Of a stretch of DNA of 64,000 nt, positions 32,489 through 42,014 are shown one piece after another. Positions within the stretch are counted from its first letter, which is position 1, and the number at the start of each line of letters is the position of its first letter. The DNA is from a bacterium (lineage in GTDB: Bacteria; Myxococcota_A; UBA9160; UBA4427). The stretch is taken from the NCBI GenBank assembly GCA_024742285.1, contig JANSYR010000006.1, forward strand, positions 62,001 through 126,000, in the 5' to 3' direction. The position numbers and the translations under genes were made by a program. Below the pieces are notes generated by a model. That model made no database searches, had not been told where the DNA came from, and worked only from the letters and a program-made list of their open reading frames with translations.

Positions 32489-33931
32489 GTGCCCAATGAC
32501 CGCTCCTCGAAGACCCTTCGCGCCTCCCTCCCCCACCCCGTCCTCGACGCCGACGGACACGTGATCGAGGTCCAACCGCTCTTCGAGGAGTGGTTCTTCG
32601 AGTTCGCGCGGGCCCAGGGCGGGCACGAGGCGGCCGTCGCCCTCGCCGAGAAGGACGGCCTCTTCTACGACCGGCGCGTCCAGGGCCGCTTCGAGGGGCT
32701 GAGCGCCGAGCAGCGCCGCGGTCGGGGCATCAACCGCCCGCCCTTCTGGTCCCTGCCCGCTGACACCCTCGACCGCGCGACGGGCCATCTCCCCCGGTTG
32801 ATGTACGAGCGGCTCGACGATTTCGGCGTCGACTTCGCGATGCTCTTTCCGTCCCGGGCGCTGCCGATGGTCTCGATCCCCGAGGCCGAGCTGCGTCAGC
32901 TCGCGATCCGCGCGCTCAACGTGTATCAGAAGGAGATCCACGCCGAGTTCGCGGACCGCCTGCGTCCCGTCGCGGTGATCCCGGCGCATACGCCCGAGGA
33001 GGCGATCGCCGAGCTCGAGTTCGTCGCGAGGGAGCTCAGGGCGAAGGCGGCCATGATCAACGGCGTCGTCCATCGCCCCCTCGAGAGCGGCGGGACCCGG
33101 CTCGATACGCTCGGCATGGACAGCGAACACGACTACGAACCGCTTTGGGAAGCGCTCGTGCGAGAGCGCGTCGTCCCCTGCTTCCACGCGAGCGGCCAGG
33201 GCTGGGGCAGCCGGCGTTCACCGACCAGCTACGTCTCGAACCACATCGGCTCCTTCGCCGCCTCCGGCGAAGCGATCTGCCGCTCGCTCTTCCTGGGCGG
33301 CGTCACGAAGCGCCATCCCGAGCTCGATTTCGCGCTGCTCGAGGGCGGCGTCGGCTACGCGGTGAACCTCTGGGCCGATCTCGTCGGCCACTGGGAGAAG
33401 CGCAACGGCCGCGCGATTCGGAGCCTCGATCCAGCGCACCTCGACGCCGAACGGATGCGGGCGCTCTTCGAGGAGTACGGGGACGCGAAGGCACGGAACG
33501 CCCTCGATCGGTTGCTGCCCTGGCTCGTGCAGGGCGAGCCCGAGCCCGAGCCCCTCGACGAGTTCGCCGCGGTCGGGGCCGAGACGGTCGATGCGCTGCG
33601 GGCGCTCTTCGCGCCGCGCTTCTATTTCGGTTGCGAGGCGGACGACCCGATGGTCGCCTGGGCCTTCGCCGACCGGGTGAATCCGGGCGGCGCGACCCTC
33701 CGGCCGATGTTCAGCTCGGACGTCGGCCACTGGGACGTGCCGGCGATGGACGGCGTGCTGGCCGAAGCCTACGAGCTCGTCGACGACGGTCATCTCGACG
33801 CCGACCAGTTCCGTGCCTTCACCTTCGAGAACGCCGTCCGCTTCTACGGCTCGCTCGACCCCGACTGCTTCGCGGGGACGACGATCGAGACCGAGGCGGC
33901 GCGGGTGCTCGCCGAGCCGGACCGGAGCTAG
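32489..33931 (+). CDS. Amidohydrolase-family (PF04909) protein
   Basis: 480 aa with a GTG start. The motif VLDADGHVIE (18-27) is a variant of the first metal motif of amidohydrolase_2 proteins, D-x-H. Other conserved parts are RLDDFGVDFAMLFPS, VVPCFHASGQGWG (metal His near 235), FALLEGGVGY and FSSDVGHWD, whose Asp is the likely catalytic residue. These proteins are decarboxylases or hydrolases of cyclic or acyl substrates, often in aromatic and terpenoid breakdown. A paralog of similar length and motif order is at 38751-40211, so the cluster contains a duplicated pair. The stop directly abuts the next gene, indicating an operon. Confidence 0.85.
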   Translation: MPNDRSSKTLRASLPHPVLDADGHVIEVQPLFEEWFFEFARAQGGHEAAVALAEKDGLFYDRRVQGRFEGLSAEQRRGRGINRPPFWSLPADTLDRATGHLPRLMYERLDDFGVDFAMLFPSRALPMVSIPEAELRQLAIRALNVYQKEIHAEFADRLRPVAVIPAHTPEEAIAELEFVARELRAKAAMINGVVHRPLESGGTRLDTLGMDSEHDYEPLWEALVRERVVPCFHASGQGWGSRRSPTSYVSNHIGSFAASGEAICRSLFLGGVTKRHPELDFALLEGGVGYAVNLWADLVGHWEKRNGRAIRSLDPAHLDAERMRALFEEYGDAKARNALDRLLPWLVQGEPEPEPLDEFAAVGAETVDALRALFAPRFYFGCEADDPMVAWAFADRVNPGGATLRPMFSSDVGHWDVPAMDGVLAEAYELVDDGHLDADQFRAFTFENAVRFYGSLDPDCFAGTTIETEAARVLAEPDRS

Positions 33932-33937
33932 GTGGCG

Positions 33938-35626
33938 ATGGGCAAGGAACTCAAGACCTGGCTGCGAGGCGGGACGCTCGTCGACGGAACCGGCGCGCCG
34001 CCGCGCCGCGGCGACCTGCTCCTCGAGGGCGACCGACTCTTCGCCGTCGGGACCGTCGACGCCGAGACGGCCCGCGACGCCCGGACGATCGACTGCGACG
34101 GACTCGTCGTGGCCCCCGGCTTCATCGACGTCCACACCCACTACGACGCCCAGGTCTTCTGGGACCCGGACTTCACGCCCTCCTCCTGGCACGGCGTCAC
34201 CACCGTCGTGATGGGCAACTGCGGCTTCGGGATCGCCCCCACGCGCCCGGCGGATCGCGGCACGATCGCGCGCATTCTCGAGAACGTGGAAGGGATGACC
34301 CTCGAGGCCCTCGAGGCGGGCATTCCGTGGGGCTTCGAGTCCTTCCCGGAATACCTCGATGCGGTCGAGCGGCTTCCGCTGAGACTCAACGCGGCGGCCT
34401 ATGTCGGGCACACGCCGGTCCGGCAATACGTGATGGGCGAAGACGCGACCGAGCGCGAGGCGACCGACGACGAGGTGGAGGCGATGCGGCGGATCGTCGG
34501 CGAGGCGATCGACGCCGGCGCGATCGGCTTCTCGACCTCCCACGCCGCGTCCCACGTCGGCGCCTACGGCAAGCCCGTCCCGAGCCGACTCTCCACCCTC
34601 GACGAGATCTGGACCTTGGCAGGCGAGCTCGGTCGGCGCGACCGCGGCGTCATCGAGGCGACCTGGGGCCCCGACCTCTTCGTCGACGAGTTCGCGCGCC
34701 TCGCGCGAGACATCGACCGCCCGGTGTCGTGGGCCGCGATCATGGCGACGCGTCGCGATCCCGACTACGCGCCCGAAGTGGTCGAGCGAACGGAGGCAGC
34801 GGGTGGCTTCGTGCGCCCGCAGATCGCGGTCCGACCGATCGTCGTCCAGATCATGCTGACCGATCCCGGCCCCTTCGGAAACGTGCCCAGCTTCGTCGAG
34901 GTGCTCGCGCTCCCGCCCGCGGAACGCCCCGCGAAGTACCGCGACGCCGAGTGGCGCGGCCGGGCTGAAGCCCAGATCCGCGAGAGCTGGGGCGACATCG
35001 TCGACCGCGCGACCGTTTCCGAGAGCACCCTCCATGCCGACCTCGTCGGAGCCGGTCCCCTCGGCGGGCTCGCGGCGGAGCGCGGCGTCTCGTCCTTCGC
35101 CCTGATGATCGACCTCGCCCTCGAGGAAGAGCTGAAGACGCGCTTCCACGTCCCCATGACCAACGACAACGAAGCGCAGGTCGCCGAGATGCTCGCGAAC
35201 GACCATCTGCTGCTGGGCCTGTCGGATGCCGGCGCGCACACTTCGCAGCTCTGCGACGCGGACTTCGCGACCTATCTGCTTCAGCACTGGTGGCGGGAGG
35301 AGCAAGCGATTTCCCTCGAGCGCGCGGTCTGGCGCCTCACCGGCCAGCCCGCCGAATTCCTCGGTCTCAGCGATCGCGGGCACCTCGTGCCCGGCGCCAT
35401 CGCCGACGTCACGGTATTCGACCCCGACCGCGTGGGGTCCCGTCCGACCGAGCGCGTCCGCGACTTTCCGACCGGTGCCGATCGCCTCGTCGCCCGGAGC
35501 ACGGGCGTCGAGCACGTCTTCGTCGCCGGGCAGGCGATCCGGCGGAACGGCGAGGACGTGCCGAACGCGGGGCCAGAGGCGCCGGGACGATTGCTGCGGA
35601 CGGGTGGGGCCGGCGCGCGCGCGTGA
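33938..35626 (+). CDS. N-acyl-D-amino-acid deacylase-like amidohydrolase
   Basis: 562 aa from the ATG at 33938 (GGAG 9 nt upstream); a GTG at 33932 directly follows the previous stop. The opening LRGGTLVDGTGAPPRRGDLL is typical of D-aminoacylases. The metal motif is FIDVHTHYDAQ, and the block GVTTVVMGNCGFGIAPTRP, with its bridging cysteine, follows near 100. Late in the protein GLSDAGAHTSQLCDADF gives the catalytic Asp. The end GHLVPGAIADVTVFDPD is the usual amidohydrolase cap. It acts in the cytosol, probably on an N-acylated or cyclic amide substrate. It is second in a four-gene plus-strand run that ends with a P450. Confidence 0.85.
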   Translation: MGKELKTWLRGGTLVDGTGAPPRRGDLLLEGDRLFAVGTVDAETARDARTIDCDGLVVAPGFIDVHTHYDAQVFWDPDFTPSSWHGVTTVVMGNCGFGIAPTRPADRGTIARILENVEGMTLEALEAGIPWGFESFPEYLDAVERLPLRLNAAAYVGHTPVRQYVMGEDATEREATDDEVEAMRRIVGEAIDAGAIGFSTSHAASHVGAYGKPVPSRLSTLDEIWTLAGELGRRDRGVIEATWGPDLFVDEFARLARDIDRPVSWAAIMATRRDPDYAPEVVERTEAAGGFVRPQIAVRPIVVQIMLTDPGPFGNVPSFVEVLALPPAERPAKYRDAEWRGRAEAQIRESWGDIVDRATVSESTLHADLVGAGPLGGLAAERGVSSFALMIDLALEEELKTRFHVPMTNDNEAQVAEMLANDHLLLGLSDAGAHTSQLCDADFATYLLQHWWREEQAISLERAVWRLTGQPAEFLGLSDRGHLVPGAIADVTVFDPDRVGSRPTERVRDFPTGADRLVARSTGVEHVFVAGQAIRRNGEDVPNAGPEAPGRLLRTGGAGARA

Positions 35627-35645
35627 TCCACGATCGGGAGAGACC

Positions 35646-36605
35646 ATGAAGAAGCCGCTGGGGATCGGTCTCGTCCTGCCCAATCTCGGCCCGCTCGCCA
35701 CGGCCGAGTCGATGATCGCGATCGCCGAGCGGGCCGAGGCGCGCGGCTTCGCGGACCTCTGGACCGCGGACCACGTCGTCCTCCCGATCGAGTCGGACAC
35801 GTCCTACCCCTACGTGCGGGACGCGAAGGTCCGGCTCGATCCGACGCATCCGATCATCGACCCGATGATCGCCCTCGCCGGTCTCGCCACGCGAACGCGA
35901 ACCATCGGACTCGGCATCAGCGTCTATCTGGCGGCCCTGCGCCATCCCCTCGTCGCCGCCCGCCTCGTCGCCTCCCTCGATCACCTCTCCGGCGGGCGCG
36001 TGCGTCTCGGCGTCGGCGCCGGCTGGATTCCCGAGGAGTACGAGACCATGGGCATCCCGTTCGCGGAGCGCGGCCGCGTGCTCGACGAGCACCTCGCCGC
36101 CCTGCGGACGCTCTTCTCCGACACCGCGCCCCGCTTCGAGGGCGAGCACTACCGTTTCGACAACCTGGGCTTCGAGCCGAAGCCCGTCCAGTCCCCGCTC
36201 CCGATCTGGATCGGGGGCAACAGCCCCCCCGCAAGGCGCCGCGCGGTCACGCTCGGCGACGCCTGGCACGTGATCGACCTTCCCGTCGAGACGCTCGATC
36301 GAGGTGTGCGCGACCTGCGTGCACGCTGCGAGAAGGCGGGGCGCGACCCCACGGAGATCGTCGTCTCCATGCGCGCGCAGGTCGTGCTGTCGGAGGCGCC
36401 GATCCCGGAGAAAGAGCGCTTCGCCCCGCTCATGGGACCACGCGACTTCGTCCTCGAGGAGATCGGTCGGCTGCGCCAGGCGGGACTCGACCACATCGCG
36501 CTGTGGCCTGCTCGAGCAGGCAGCGACGTCGGTGCGTACCTGGAGTCGGTCGATCGGTTCGCCGAGGAGATCGTGCCCGCATTCGCTCCCGAGACGGGGG
36601 CGTGA
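35646..36605 (+). CDS. LLM-class F420-dependent oxidoreductase (TIGR03619-like)
   Basis: 319 aa from the ATG at 35646, with GGGAGAG upstream. Typical blocks are GIGLVLPNLGPLATAESM, ERAEARGFADLWTADHV, GLGISVYLAALRHPLV, LSGGRVRLGVGAGWIPEEYE and SPLPIWIGGNSPPA. The sequence is closest to the subfamily often annotated TIGR03619. It catalyses a hydride transfer or Baeyer-Villiger-type oxidation in known relatives. The stop overlaps the P450 start by 4 nt (GTGA), so translation of the two is coupled. That suggests they act on the same intermediate. Confidence 0.9.
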   Translation: MKKPLGIGLVLPNLGPLATAESMIAIAERAEARGFADLWTADHVVLPIESDTSYPYVRDAKVRLDPTHPIIDPMIALAGLATRTRTIGLGISVYLAALRHPLVAARLVASLDHLSGGRVRLGVGAGWIPEEYETMGIPFAERGRVLDEHLAALRTLFSDTAPRFEGEHYRFDNLGFEPKPVQSPLPIWIGGNSPPARRRAVTLGDAWHVIDLPVETLDRGVRDLRARCEKAGRDPTEIVVSMRAQVVLSEAPIPEKERFAPLMGPRDFVLEEIGRLRQAGLDHIALWPARAGSDVGAYLESVDRFAEEIVPAFAPETGA

Positions 36606-37768
36606 CGGATCCGGAGGCCATCACGGGCCTCGCCTGGCGCCCGGACGACGCGCAGTTCCTCGACGACCCCGCCGACTACTATCGGTGGCTCCGTGAGGAA
36701 GACCCCGTCCATGAGCACGCGCCCTCCGGCAGCTTCTTCCTGTCGCGCTTCGAGGACGTCTGGCGGGCGACGGAGGATTGGCGGAGCTTCTCCTCCGAGA
36801 GCCCGGTCGCCCGACTCAAGCACATGGCCTCGACCGATCCGCCCGCCCACGATCGGCTCCGCGCGAGCGTCGCGCGCCACTTCGCGCCCCGTCGGATCGC
36901 CGAGCTCGAACCGCAGATCCGCGGCGTCGTCGACGCACTCCTCGACCCACTCGAAGCGGAGCCGGCCTTCGACCTCGTCGAGGGCTTCACTTCCCGCTTC
37001 CCGAGTCTCGTGATCCACCGGCTGATGGGGGTCCCGGAGGCGCTCGACGAACCGATGCGCCAGATCGCGCTCGGGATCGGCGCCGCTCGCGACGCGGGCG
37101 AGCTCGGCCGTCTCATGGAGGCGCTCTCCGACCTCACGACGCGCGTCGTGCGAGGCGATCCAGCGCCCTCGAAGCCGGGTTTGATCCAGGCGCTCCAGAG
37201 CGAGACGAGAGCGGGGGCGAAGGACGAGCCCCTGGACGAAGACGAGCTGCGCGGTGTCTGCAGCAACCTCGTGCTCGCCGGCACCGACACGGTGACCAAT
37301 CTCGTCGGCAACGGCGTGGTCCTGCTCGCGCGCCATCCCGAGGCCCGCGCGCGGCTCGCGGCGGACCCGTCCGGGATCCCGAACGGGATCGAGGAGATGC
37401 TCCGCTTCGAGTCGCCGGTCCAATCCCTCGCTCGGCGCCTGACCCGGGACGTGACGTTGCACGGCGTCCGCCTGCCCGCCGGAAGCGAGGTCCGGCTCCA
37501 GTGGGGCGCCGCGAACCGCGACGACCGCGAGTTCGAGCGCCCGGACGTCTTCGACGTCGAAAGACCGATCCGTCGCCATCTCGCCCTCGGCCACGGGACG
37601 CATTTCTGCCTCGGTGCCGGCCTCGCGCGCCTCGAGGCGCGGATCGCCTTCGAAGCGCTCCTCGAACGCTGGCCCGACCTGCCCGTCGACGAGGCGAAGC
37701 TCACGCGCCTGCCCTCGCTCTGGGTGCGCGCCTGGGAGCGGATCGAGCTCGCACCGGGCACGGCGTGA
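36602..37768 (+). CDS. Cytochrome P450
   Basis: 388 aa from the GTG at 36602, which overlaps the previous stop. I-helix: VLAGTDTVTN. K-helix ExxR: EMLR near residue 265. Heme loop: LALGHGTHFCLGAGLAR, with the cysteine ligand in HFCLG, where the usual FG is LG. No membrane anchor, so it is a soluble bacterial class I type enzyme needing a ferredoxin and reductase, which are not in the window. With its operon neighbours (amidohydrolase, deacylase, LLM oxidoreductase) it probably hydroxylates a ring or side chain. A second P450 at 44516 is only distantly similar. Confidence 0.92.
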   Translation: MTDPEAITGLAWRPDDAQFLDDPADYYRWLREEDPVHEHAPSGSFFLSRFEDVWRATEDWRSFSSESPVARLKHMASTDPPAHDRLRASVARHFAPRRIAELEPQIRGVVDALLDPLEAEPAFDLVEGFTSRFPSLVIHRLMGVPEALDEPMRQIALGIGAARDAGELGRLMEALSDLTTRVVRGDPAPSKPGLIQALQSETRAGAKDEPLDEDELRGVCSNLVLAGTDTVTNLVGNGVVLLARHPEARARLAADPSGIPNGIEEMLRFESPVQSLARRLTRDVTLHGVRLPAGSEVRLQWGAANRDDREFERPDVFDVERPIRRHLALGHGTHFCLGAGLARLEARIAFEALLERWPDLPVDEAKLTRLPSLWVRAWERIELAPGTA

Positions 37769-37788
37769 CGATTCCGCGAAGTCGCCAC

Positions 37789-38754
37789 TCAGGCGAGGCC
37801 GAGCGCCCTCGCCCACTCGAGGTTCAGCCGCGCGCTCTCCACGTGGGCCAGATGGACTTCGTGGCCCTCGCCCTGACTCGGGTCCCCGTAGAGGATCGGA
37901 CCTTCGCCGCTCTCCGCCGCGGCATCCCCGAGACGCACCAGGTCGGACCAGTAGGCGACCTCTTCCGCCGACGGCGTGAACACCTCGTGAACCAGGGGCA
38001 CGTGCGCCGGATCGCCCAGCATCATTCCGTAGTAGCCGAGCGCCCGAAGCTCGTCGGCGAACATGCGGAGGCCATCGAGATCGTCGGACGCCCCGCCCCA
38101 CATCCCGCTCACCGGGTAGCGGATGCCCGCCGCCTTCACGTCCATCAGGACCTTCGACCGAACGAAGAGCGTCTCGCGGCCCTCGGCGGTCCAGCGATAG
38201 CCGAGCGCCTGGTGGATGTCGCCGAAACGTGAGATGGCTCCGCCCATGTACACGACCCGCGGCGACGCCTTTGCGATCTCGTAGGCGAGCCGGAGCCCCT
38301 CCGCCGTCTCGAGAATCGGATAGAGCCCGATCGAGCCGCGCGGTCGTTCGGCTTCGACCTCCGCCGCGAGCAGGAGCGCATCCATCGCGACGACGTCCTC
38401 GGGTCCCTCGATCTTCGGGACGAGCACTCCAGCCAGGGCCGGTCCCACGAGCGCGCGAAGATCCGTGAAGGCGCCGCCGGAGTACGCGGTCCGAACGCGC
38501 GCGAAGATCAGCGGCCCTTCGCTCCCGGCCCGCCCGGCCCGCTCCCGCAAGACCTCTCCGCAGACCGAATGTGCCCGTTCGCGGACCGCCTCGGTCATCG
38601 GCGTCTCCGGCTCCTCGAGGTCGAGCACGACCGCATCGGCCCCCGAGGCCATCGCCCGCGAGACCGCGGCTTCGTTCGAGCCCGGCGCAAAGAGCACGCT
38701 TCGCAGCGGCGGGACCGCCGGGCGCTCGAGCCGGCGACGCGGCGCGAAGCTCAA
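37789..38754 (-). CDS. HpcH/HpaI aldolase / CitE-like lyase
   Basis: 321 aa if it starts at the TTG at 38754, which forms a 4-nt TTGA overlap with the stop of the amidohydrolase gene; no closer ATG exists. SVLFAPGSNEAAVSRAM near the start binds CoA phosphate in CitE-like proteins. ADAVVLDLEEPETPM gives the metal acid, and LVPKIEGPEDV and GLYPILETAEGL are the next two conserved strands. It probably cleaves or forms a C-C bond on a CoA thioester such as a citramalyl- or malyl-CoA. It is translationally coupled to the amidohydrolase, indicating successive steps. Confidence 0.85.
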   Translation of the reverse strand: MSFAPRRRLERPAVPPLRSVLFAPGSNEAAVSRAMASGADAVVLDLEEPETPMTEAVRERAHSVCGEVLRERAGRAGSEGPLIFARVRTAYSGGAFTDLRALVGPALAGVLVPKIEGPEDVVAMDALLLAAEVEAERPRGSIGLYPILETAEGLRLAYEIAKASPRVVYMGGAISRFGDIHQALGYRWTAEGRETLFVRSKVLMDVKAAGIRYPVSGMWGGASDDLDGLRMFADELRALGYYGMMLGDPAHVPLVHEVFTPSAEEVAYWSDLVRLGDAAAESGEGPILYGDPSQGEGHEVHLAHVESARLNLEWARALGLA

Positions 38755-40211
38755 GCGCTCGACGCTTTCACGAGCGCCTCGGCGGCGGCCTCGGCGACGA
38801 TCGTGTCCTCGAAGAACGCCGGATTCATCCCCGCATGGAGACGCACGGCGTTCGTGAAGGCGAAGTCGCGGAAGTCCCGGTCCGAGAGTCGCCCGTCCTC
38901 GACCGCCTCGAAGGCCTCGTGCACCGGCTCGGTCATATCGGAGACGTCCCAGTGGGAGATGTCGGACCCGAACATCGCCCGGAGCCGCGCGCCGAAGGGG
39001 TTCACGCGCTCGGCGAAGGCCCAGGGCACGAGCGGATCGTCGGCTTCGCAACCGAAGTAGAAGTTCGGCTCGAACCGGTCGCGGATCTGGGACGGCGCCT
39101 CCAGCGCGACGGCTTCGAACTCGTCGATCCGAGCAGGCCGGGCGCCGGGCTGCGCGAAGTGTCGCTCGACGCGGTCTCGCGCCGCCTTCACCTCGTCGCC
39201 CCCATGCGCGTCGAAGAGCGCCATCAAGCCGCCGACGTCGAGGCGCTCGGGATCGAGGGATCCGATCGCGTGGCCACCCCGCTTCTCGTAGTGACCGATC
39301 AGGTCCGCATAGAGGCTGCACCCCCAGGCGACACCCCCCTCCAGGAATCCGATCCGCAGATCCGGAAAGCGTCGGGTGACGCCGCCGAGGAAGAGCGCCT
39401 TGCAGAGACTCTCGTGGCCGCGCGCGAGTCCACCGACGTGGTTGAAGACGTAGCTCGACGTCGACCGGGCCACGTTGTGATACTGATCCGAGCTGTGCGA
39501 GATCGGCGAGAAGCGCCGATCGAGGCAGCGCTGCCAGAACGGATCGTAGTCGTAGGCGGAGTCCATCCCGTACTGGTCGTAGACGTGCACCGGCGGATCG
39601 AGCTTCCCGTGGGCGCGTTCCAGGGCCGGGATCGATCGGCGCACGTAGCCCGAGATGGCGCCCGTGTGCAGGCCCAGATCGACCGCGTGGTCGAGGGTCT
39701 CGATCGCGACATCGGGCGTGTTCATCGGGATGAGGGCGCCGACGACGATCCGGTCGCGGTAGGGCGCGAAGATCCGGGCGTGCATGCGGTTCATCGCCCG
39801 GCACGCAGCGCCCGCGAGCTCCGCGTCCTCCAGGTCGAGAAAGGAGAGGCTCATCGACGCATAGAGGATCGTCACGTCGATCCCGAAGTCGTCGAGCCGC
39901 TGGTAGAGGAGCTCGGGCAGGTAGGCCGTCGCCCGATCGAGGGTGTGCTCGGTCGGCCAGCCCCACCACGAGGGCATCGCCTGCCCGCGATCCGGATCGC
40001 CGCCGATCGTCGCGACGGACGAGGTCGTGTCGAAGGGCGCGGCGTGGCCGGCGAGGAATCGATCGCGCAGCGCGGCGCCCCCCTCCTGCTCGACGTACGC
40101 GGTGATCTCCTCGTGGGCCAGCGGCCAGATCTCGACGAAGTGCCCGTCGGCGTCGATGATCGGGTGGTCGACGGCCTCGCGGACCCGTGCGGACTGGCTC
40201 TTCTCGCTCAT
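38751..40211 (-). CDS. Amidohydrolase-family (PF04909) protein, paralog of 32489-33931
   Basis: 486 aa. Metal motif IIDADGHFVE (18-27), then RLDDFGIDVTILYASM, SPISHSSDQYHNVA with metal histidines, IGFLEGGVAWG and FGSDISHWD for the catalytic Asp. Each block has a counterpart in the 32489-33931 product, so the two are paralogs with probably related substrates. It has no signal peptide. The two genes face each other across about 4.8 kb. Its stop overlaps the TTG start of the CitE-like gene by 4 nt. Function by family is hydrolysis or decarboxylation of a carboxylated ring or acyl group. Confidence 0.85.
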   Translation of the reverse strand: MSEKSQSARVREAVDHPIIDADGHFVEIWPLAHEEITAYVEQEGGAALRDRFLAGHAAPFDTTSSVATIGGDPDRGQAMPSWWGWPTEHTLDRATAYLPELLYQRLDDFGIDVTILYASMSLSFLDLEDAELAGAACRAMNRMHARIFAPYRDRIVVGALIPMNTPDVAIETLDHAVDLGLHTGAISGYVRRSIPALERAHGKLDPPVHVYDQYGMDSAYDYDPFWQRCLDRRFSPISHSSDQYHNVARSTSSYVFNHVGGLARGHESLCKALFLGGVTRRFPDLRIGFLEGGVAWGCSLYADLIGHYEKRGGHAIGSLDPERLDVGGLMALFDAHGGDEVKAARDRVERHFAQPGARPARIDEFEAVALEAPSQIRDRFEPNFYFGCEADDPLVPWAFAERVNPFGARLRAMFGSDISHWDVSDMTEPVHEAFEAVEDGRLSDRDFRDFAFTNAVRLHAGMNPAFFEDTIVAEAAAEALVKASSA

Positions 40212-40272
40212 GACGAGAGCCTACCACCCCGAGGCGAAGCCGCCGTCACACGACACCCTGCCGAAATCCGCG

Positions 40273-41100
40273 TCACGACAGCCCCTCGAAGGACCGTTCG
40301 ATCTCGCGGTAGCGAAGCTGGACGTCCTCGCGGATGTGGGGGTGGGTGGGGATCACGAAGAGTCCGCGCCGCAGTCCCGCCAGCGCGGCCTCCGCTACGT
40401 CGCGCGTGTCTCGCGAGCGCTCGTCCACCGCTTCGTCGTCGTCGGCCTCGGGCCCACGCAGCTCCGCCGCGCCGCCGAGATGAGCCACGCGCGCAGCCTC
40501 CGAGGTCACGGCGAGGTCCGTGGGCGTCGGTCCAGGACAGAGGACACTCACGCCGATTCCGTCGGGCGCGAGCTCGCCCCGCAGCGCGTCGCCCATCGAG
40601 AGCACCGAGTGCTTCGTCATGTGGTAGATGCCGACCTGCATCGGTCGGACGAAGTCGGGATGGGAGAGGCTGGCCTCGGAGCCGGTGAGGAGCAGATGCC
40701 CGGGGCGGCCTTCGCGACGCAGCCGCCGCACGAACGCCTGGCAGCAGTCGAGCACCCCCCACACGTTCACCGCGAACTGCCATTCGGCCTCGTCTCGGCT
40801 CACCTCGATCAACGGCGCCGAGCGAACGACGCCCGCGTTCGCGCAGAGGACGTCGATCGGGCCACACGTGTCCCAGGCCTGCGCGAGAGCGGCCTCCACG
40901 GCGTCCGGGTCGGTCACGTCGCAGACCACGCTCCCGACGCCGAGGGTCGCCGCGCTCTCCGCCAGACGCGCCGGATCGCGATCGGCGAGGCAGACCCGCG
41001 CGCCCCGCTCCTGGAAGGTCCGCGCGAGCGCGAGACCGATTCCGCTGGCTCCGCCCGTGATCAGGACGCCGCGCTCGTCGAGTCTCTCGAAGTCGATCAT
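40273..41100 (-). CDS. Short-chain dehydrogenase/reductase
   Basis: 275 aa from the ATG at 41100, with GAGAGAGGAC upstream. Cofactor motif GVLITGGASGIGLALAR (TGxxxGIG); D39-D41 region LADRDP after the second strand suggests NAD preference. NAG motif: VLCANAGVV. Catalytic Ser lies in LLLTGSEAS, and the expected YxxxK reads YHMTKHSV (Y and K kept). The C-terminal region ends with RYREIERSFEGL. It is first of a minus-strand group and separated by 62 nt from the next SDR gene. It oxidises or reduces an alcohol or ketone intermediate; the substrate is not readable. Confidence 0.88.
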   Translation of the reverse strand: MIDFERLDERGVLITGGASGIGLALARTFQERGARVCLADRDPARLAESAATLGVGSVVCDVTDPDAVEAALAQAWDTCGPIDVLCANAGVVRSAPLIEVSRDEAEWQFAVNVWGVLDCCQAFVRRLRREGRPGHLLLTGSEASLSHPDFVRPMQVGIYHMTKHSVLSMGDALRGELAPDGIGVSVLCPGPTPTDLAVTSEAARVAHLGGAAELRGPEADDDEAVDERSRDTRDVAEAALAGLRRGLFVIPTHPHIREDVQLRYREIERSFEGLS

Positions 41101-41162
41101 GTCCTCTCTCCACGAGCCGAACGACCGCGGGGCGCCCCCGCGTGCTCGGGTCGCTCTCGAGC

Positions 41163-42014
41163 TCAGTCCTTCAGCAACCGATCGCGGATCGTGTCGTCCG
41201 TGATGAATACGGGCAGATCGTGCTCGTCGTTGTAGGGCGCGCGGGCCAGTGCGCCGCCGTCGACGCCGAGCACGGTGCCGCTCACGTAGCTCGAGAGATC
41301 GCTGAGCAGGAAGAGCGCAGCGCCGGCGATCTCCTCGGGCTCCCCGGTCCGTCCGAGCGGCACGACGCGCCGGGCCGCTTCCTCGACGCCTTCCGCCCAG
41401 CGCCGGGCCTCGGCGGTCTGGATCGTCCCGCACGCGATCGCGTTCACGCGGATCCTCGCGCTTCCCCACTCGACCGCCATCGTTCGCGTGAGGTTCACGA
41501 GCGCCGCCTTCGCCGCGGCGTAGCCCGCACCGAAGGGCATCGAGACGAGGCCCGTCGAAGACGTGATCTGCACGATGGAGCCGGCGCTCGATCGATCGCG
41601 GAGCCGTCGAGCGACCGCGATCGACGTCGCCAGGGTCGGACGCAGGTTGAACTCGAGGAGCCGGCCGAAATTCTCCTCGGCGCCGGCGCCGAGCAGCGGC
41701 CCCATCTGGTCCTGGGACTCGAACCCGCCCACCACGTTGACGACGCCGTCCACGGGGCCGAGCGCTCGCTCGATCGCCTCCAGCGCCGACTCCGCGGCGC
41801 CCTCGGCGGCGAGGTCGCACTCGACGAGGTGGTGGGGCAAGCCCATTCGCTCGAGGTCGTCGCGGACCGCACCGAAGGCCTCGGCGCTGCGGTCGATTCC
41901 AGCCACGTGCGCGCCCGCAGCGGCCAGAGACCGCGCCGTCGCGCTGCCGATCCCGCCTCCGCCGGCGCCGGCGACGACGAAGACCCGCTCTTCGAGATCG
42001 AGCCCGAGTCTCAA
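41163..42014 (-). CDS. Short-chain dehydrogenase/reductase
   Basis: 283 aa. Glycine motif VFVVAGAGGGGIGSATAR (a longer glycine run than usual); GIDRS follows. GVVNVVGGFESQ stands in place of NNAG. Catalytic residues are S in IVQITSSTG and YAAAKAAL (YxxxK). The end (SSYVSGTVLGVDGGA) is the common SDR C-terminus. The start overlaps the SnoaL-like gene stop by 4 nt (ATGA). This tight coupling with a SnoaL-like and an EthD-like gene suggests one catabolic unit with promoter beyond 43290. Confidence 0.88.
   Translation of the reverse strand: MRLGLDLEERVFVVAGAGGGGIGSATARSLAAAGAHVAGIDRSAEAFGAVRDDLERMGLPHHLVECDLAAEGAAESALEAIERALGPVDGVVNVVGGFESQDQMGPLLGAGAEENFGRLLEFNLRPTLATSIAVARRLRDRSSAGSIVQITSSTGLVSMPFGAGYAAAKAALVNLTRTMAVEWGSARIRVNAIACGTIQTAEARRWAEGVEEAARRVVPLGRTGEPEEIAGAALFLLSDLSSYVSGTVLGVDGGALARAPYNDEHDLPVFITDDTIRDRLLKD

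Noticed and set aside
33218-35800. An 860-codon open frame on the minus strand
   Set aside because: Antisense to the amidohydrolase and deacylase genes; no motif.
36149-38101. A 650-codon minus-strand frame across the P450 and LLM genes
   Set aside because: Antisense to the LLM and P450 genes, which have intact motifs and a coupled start/stop.
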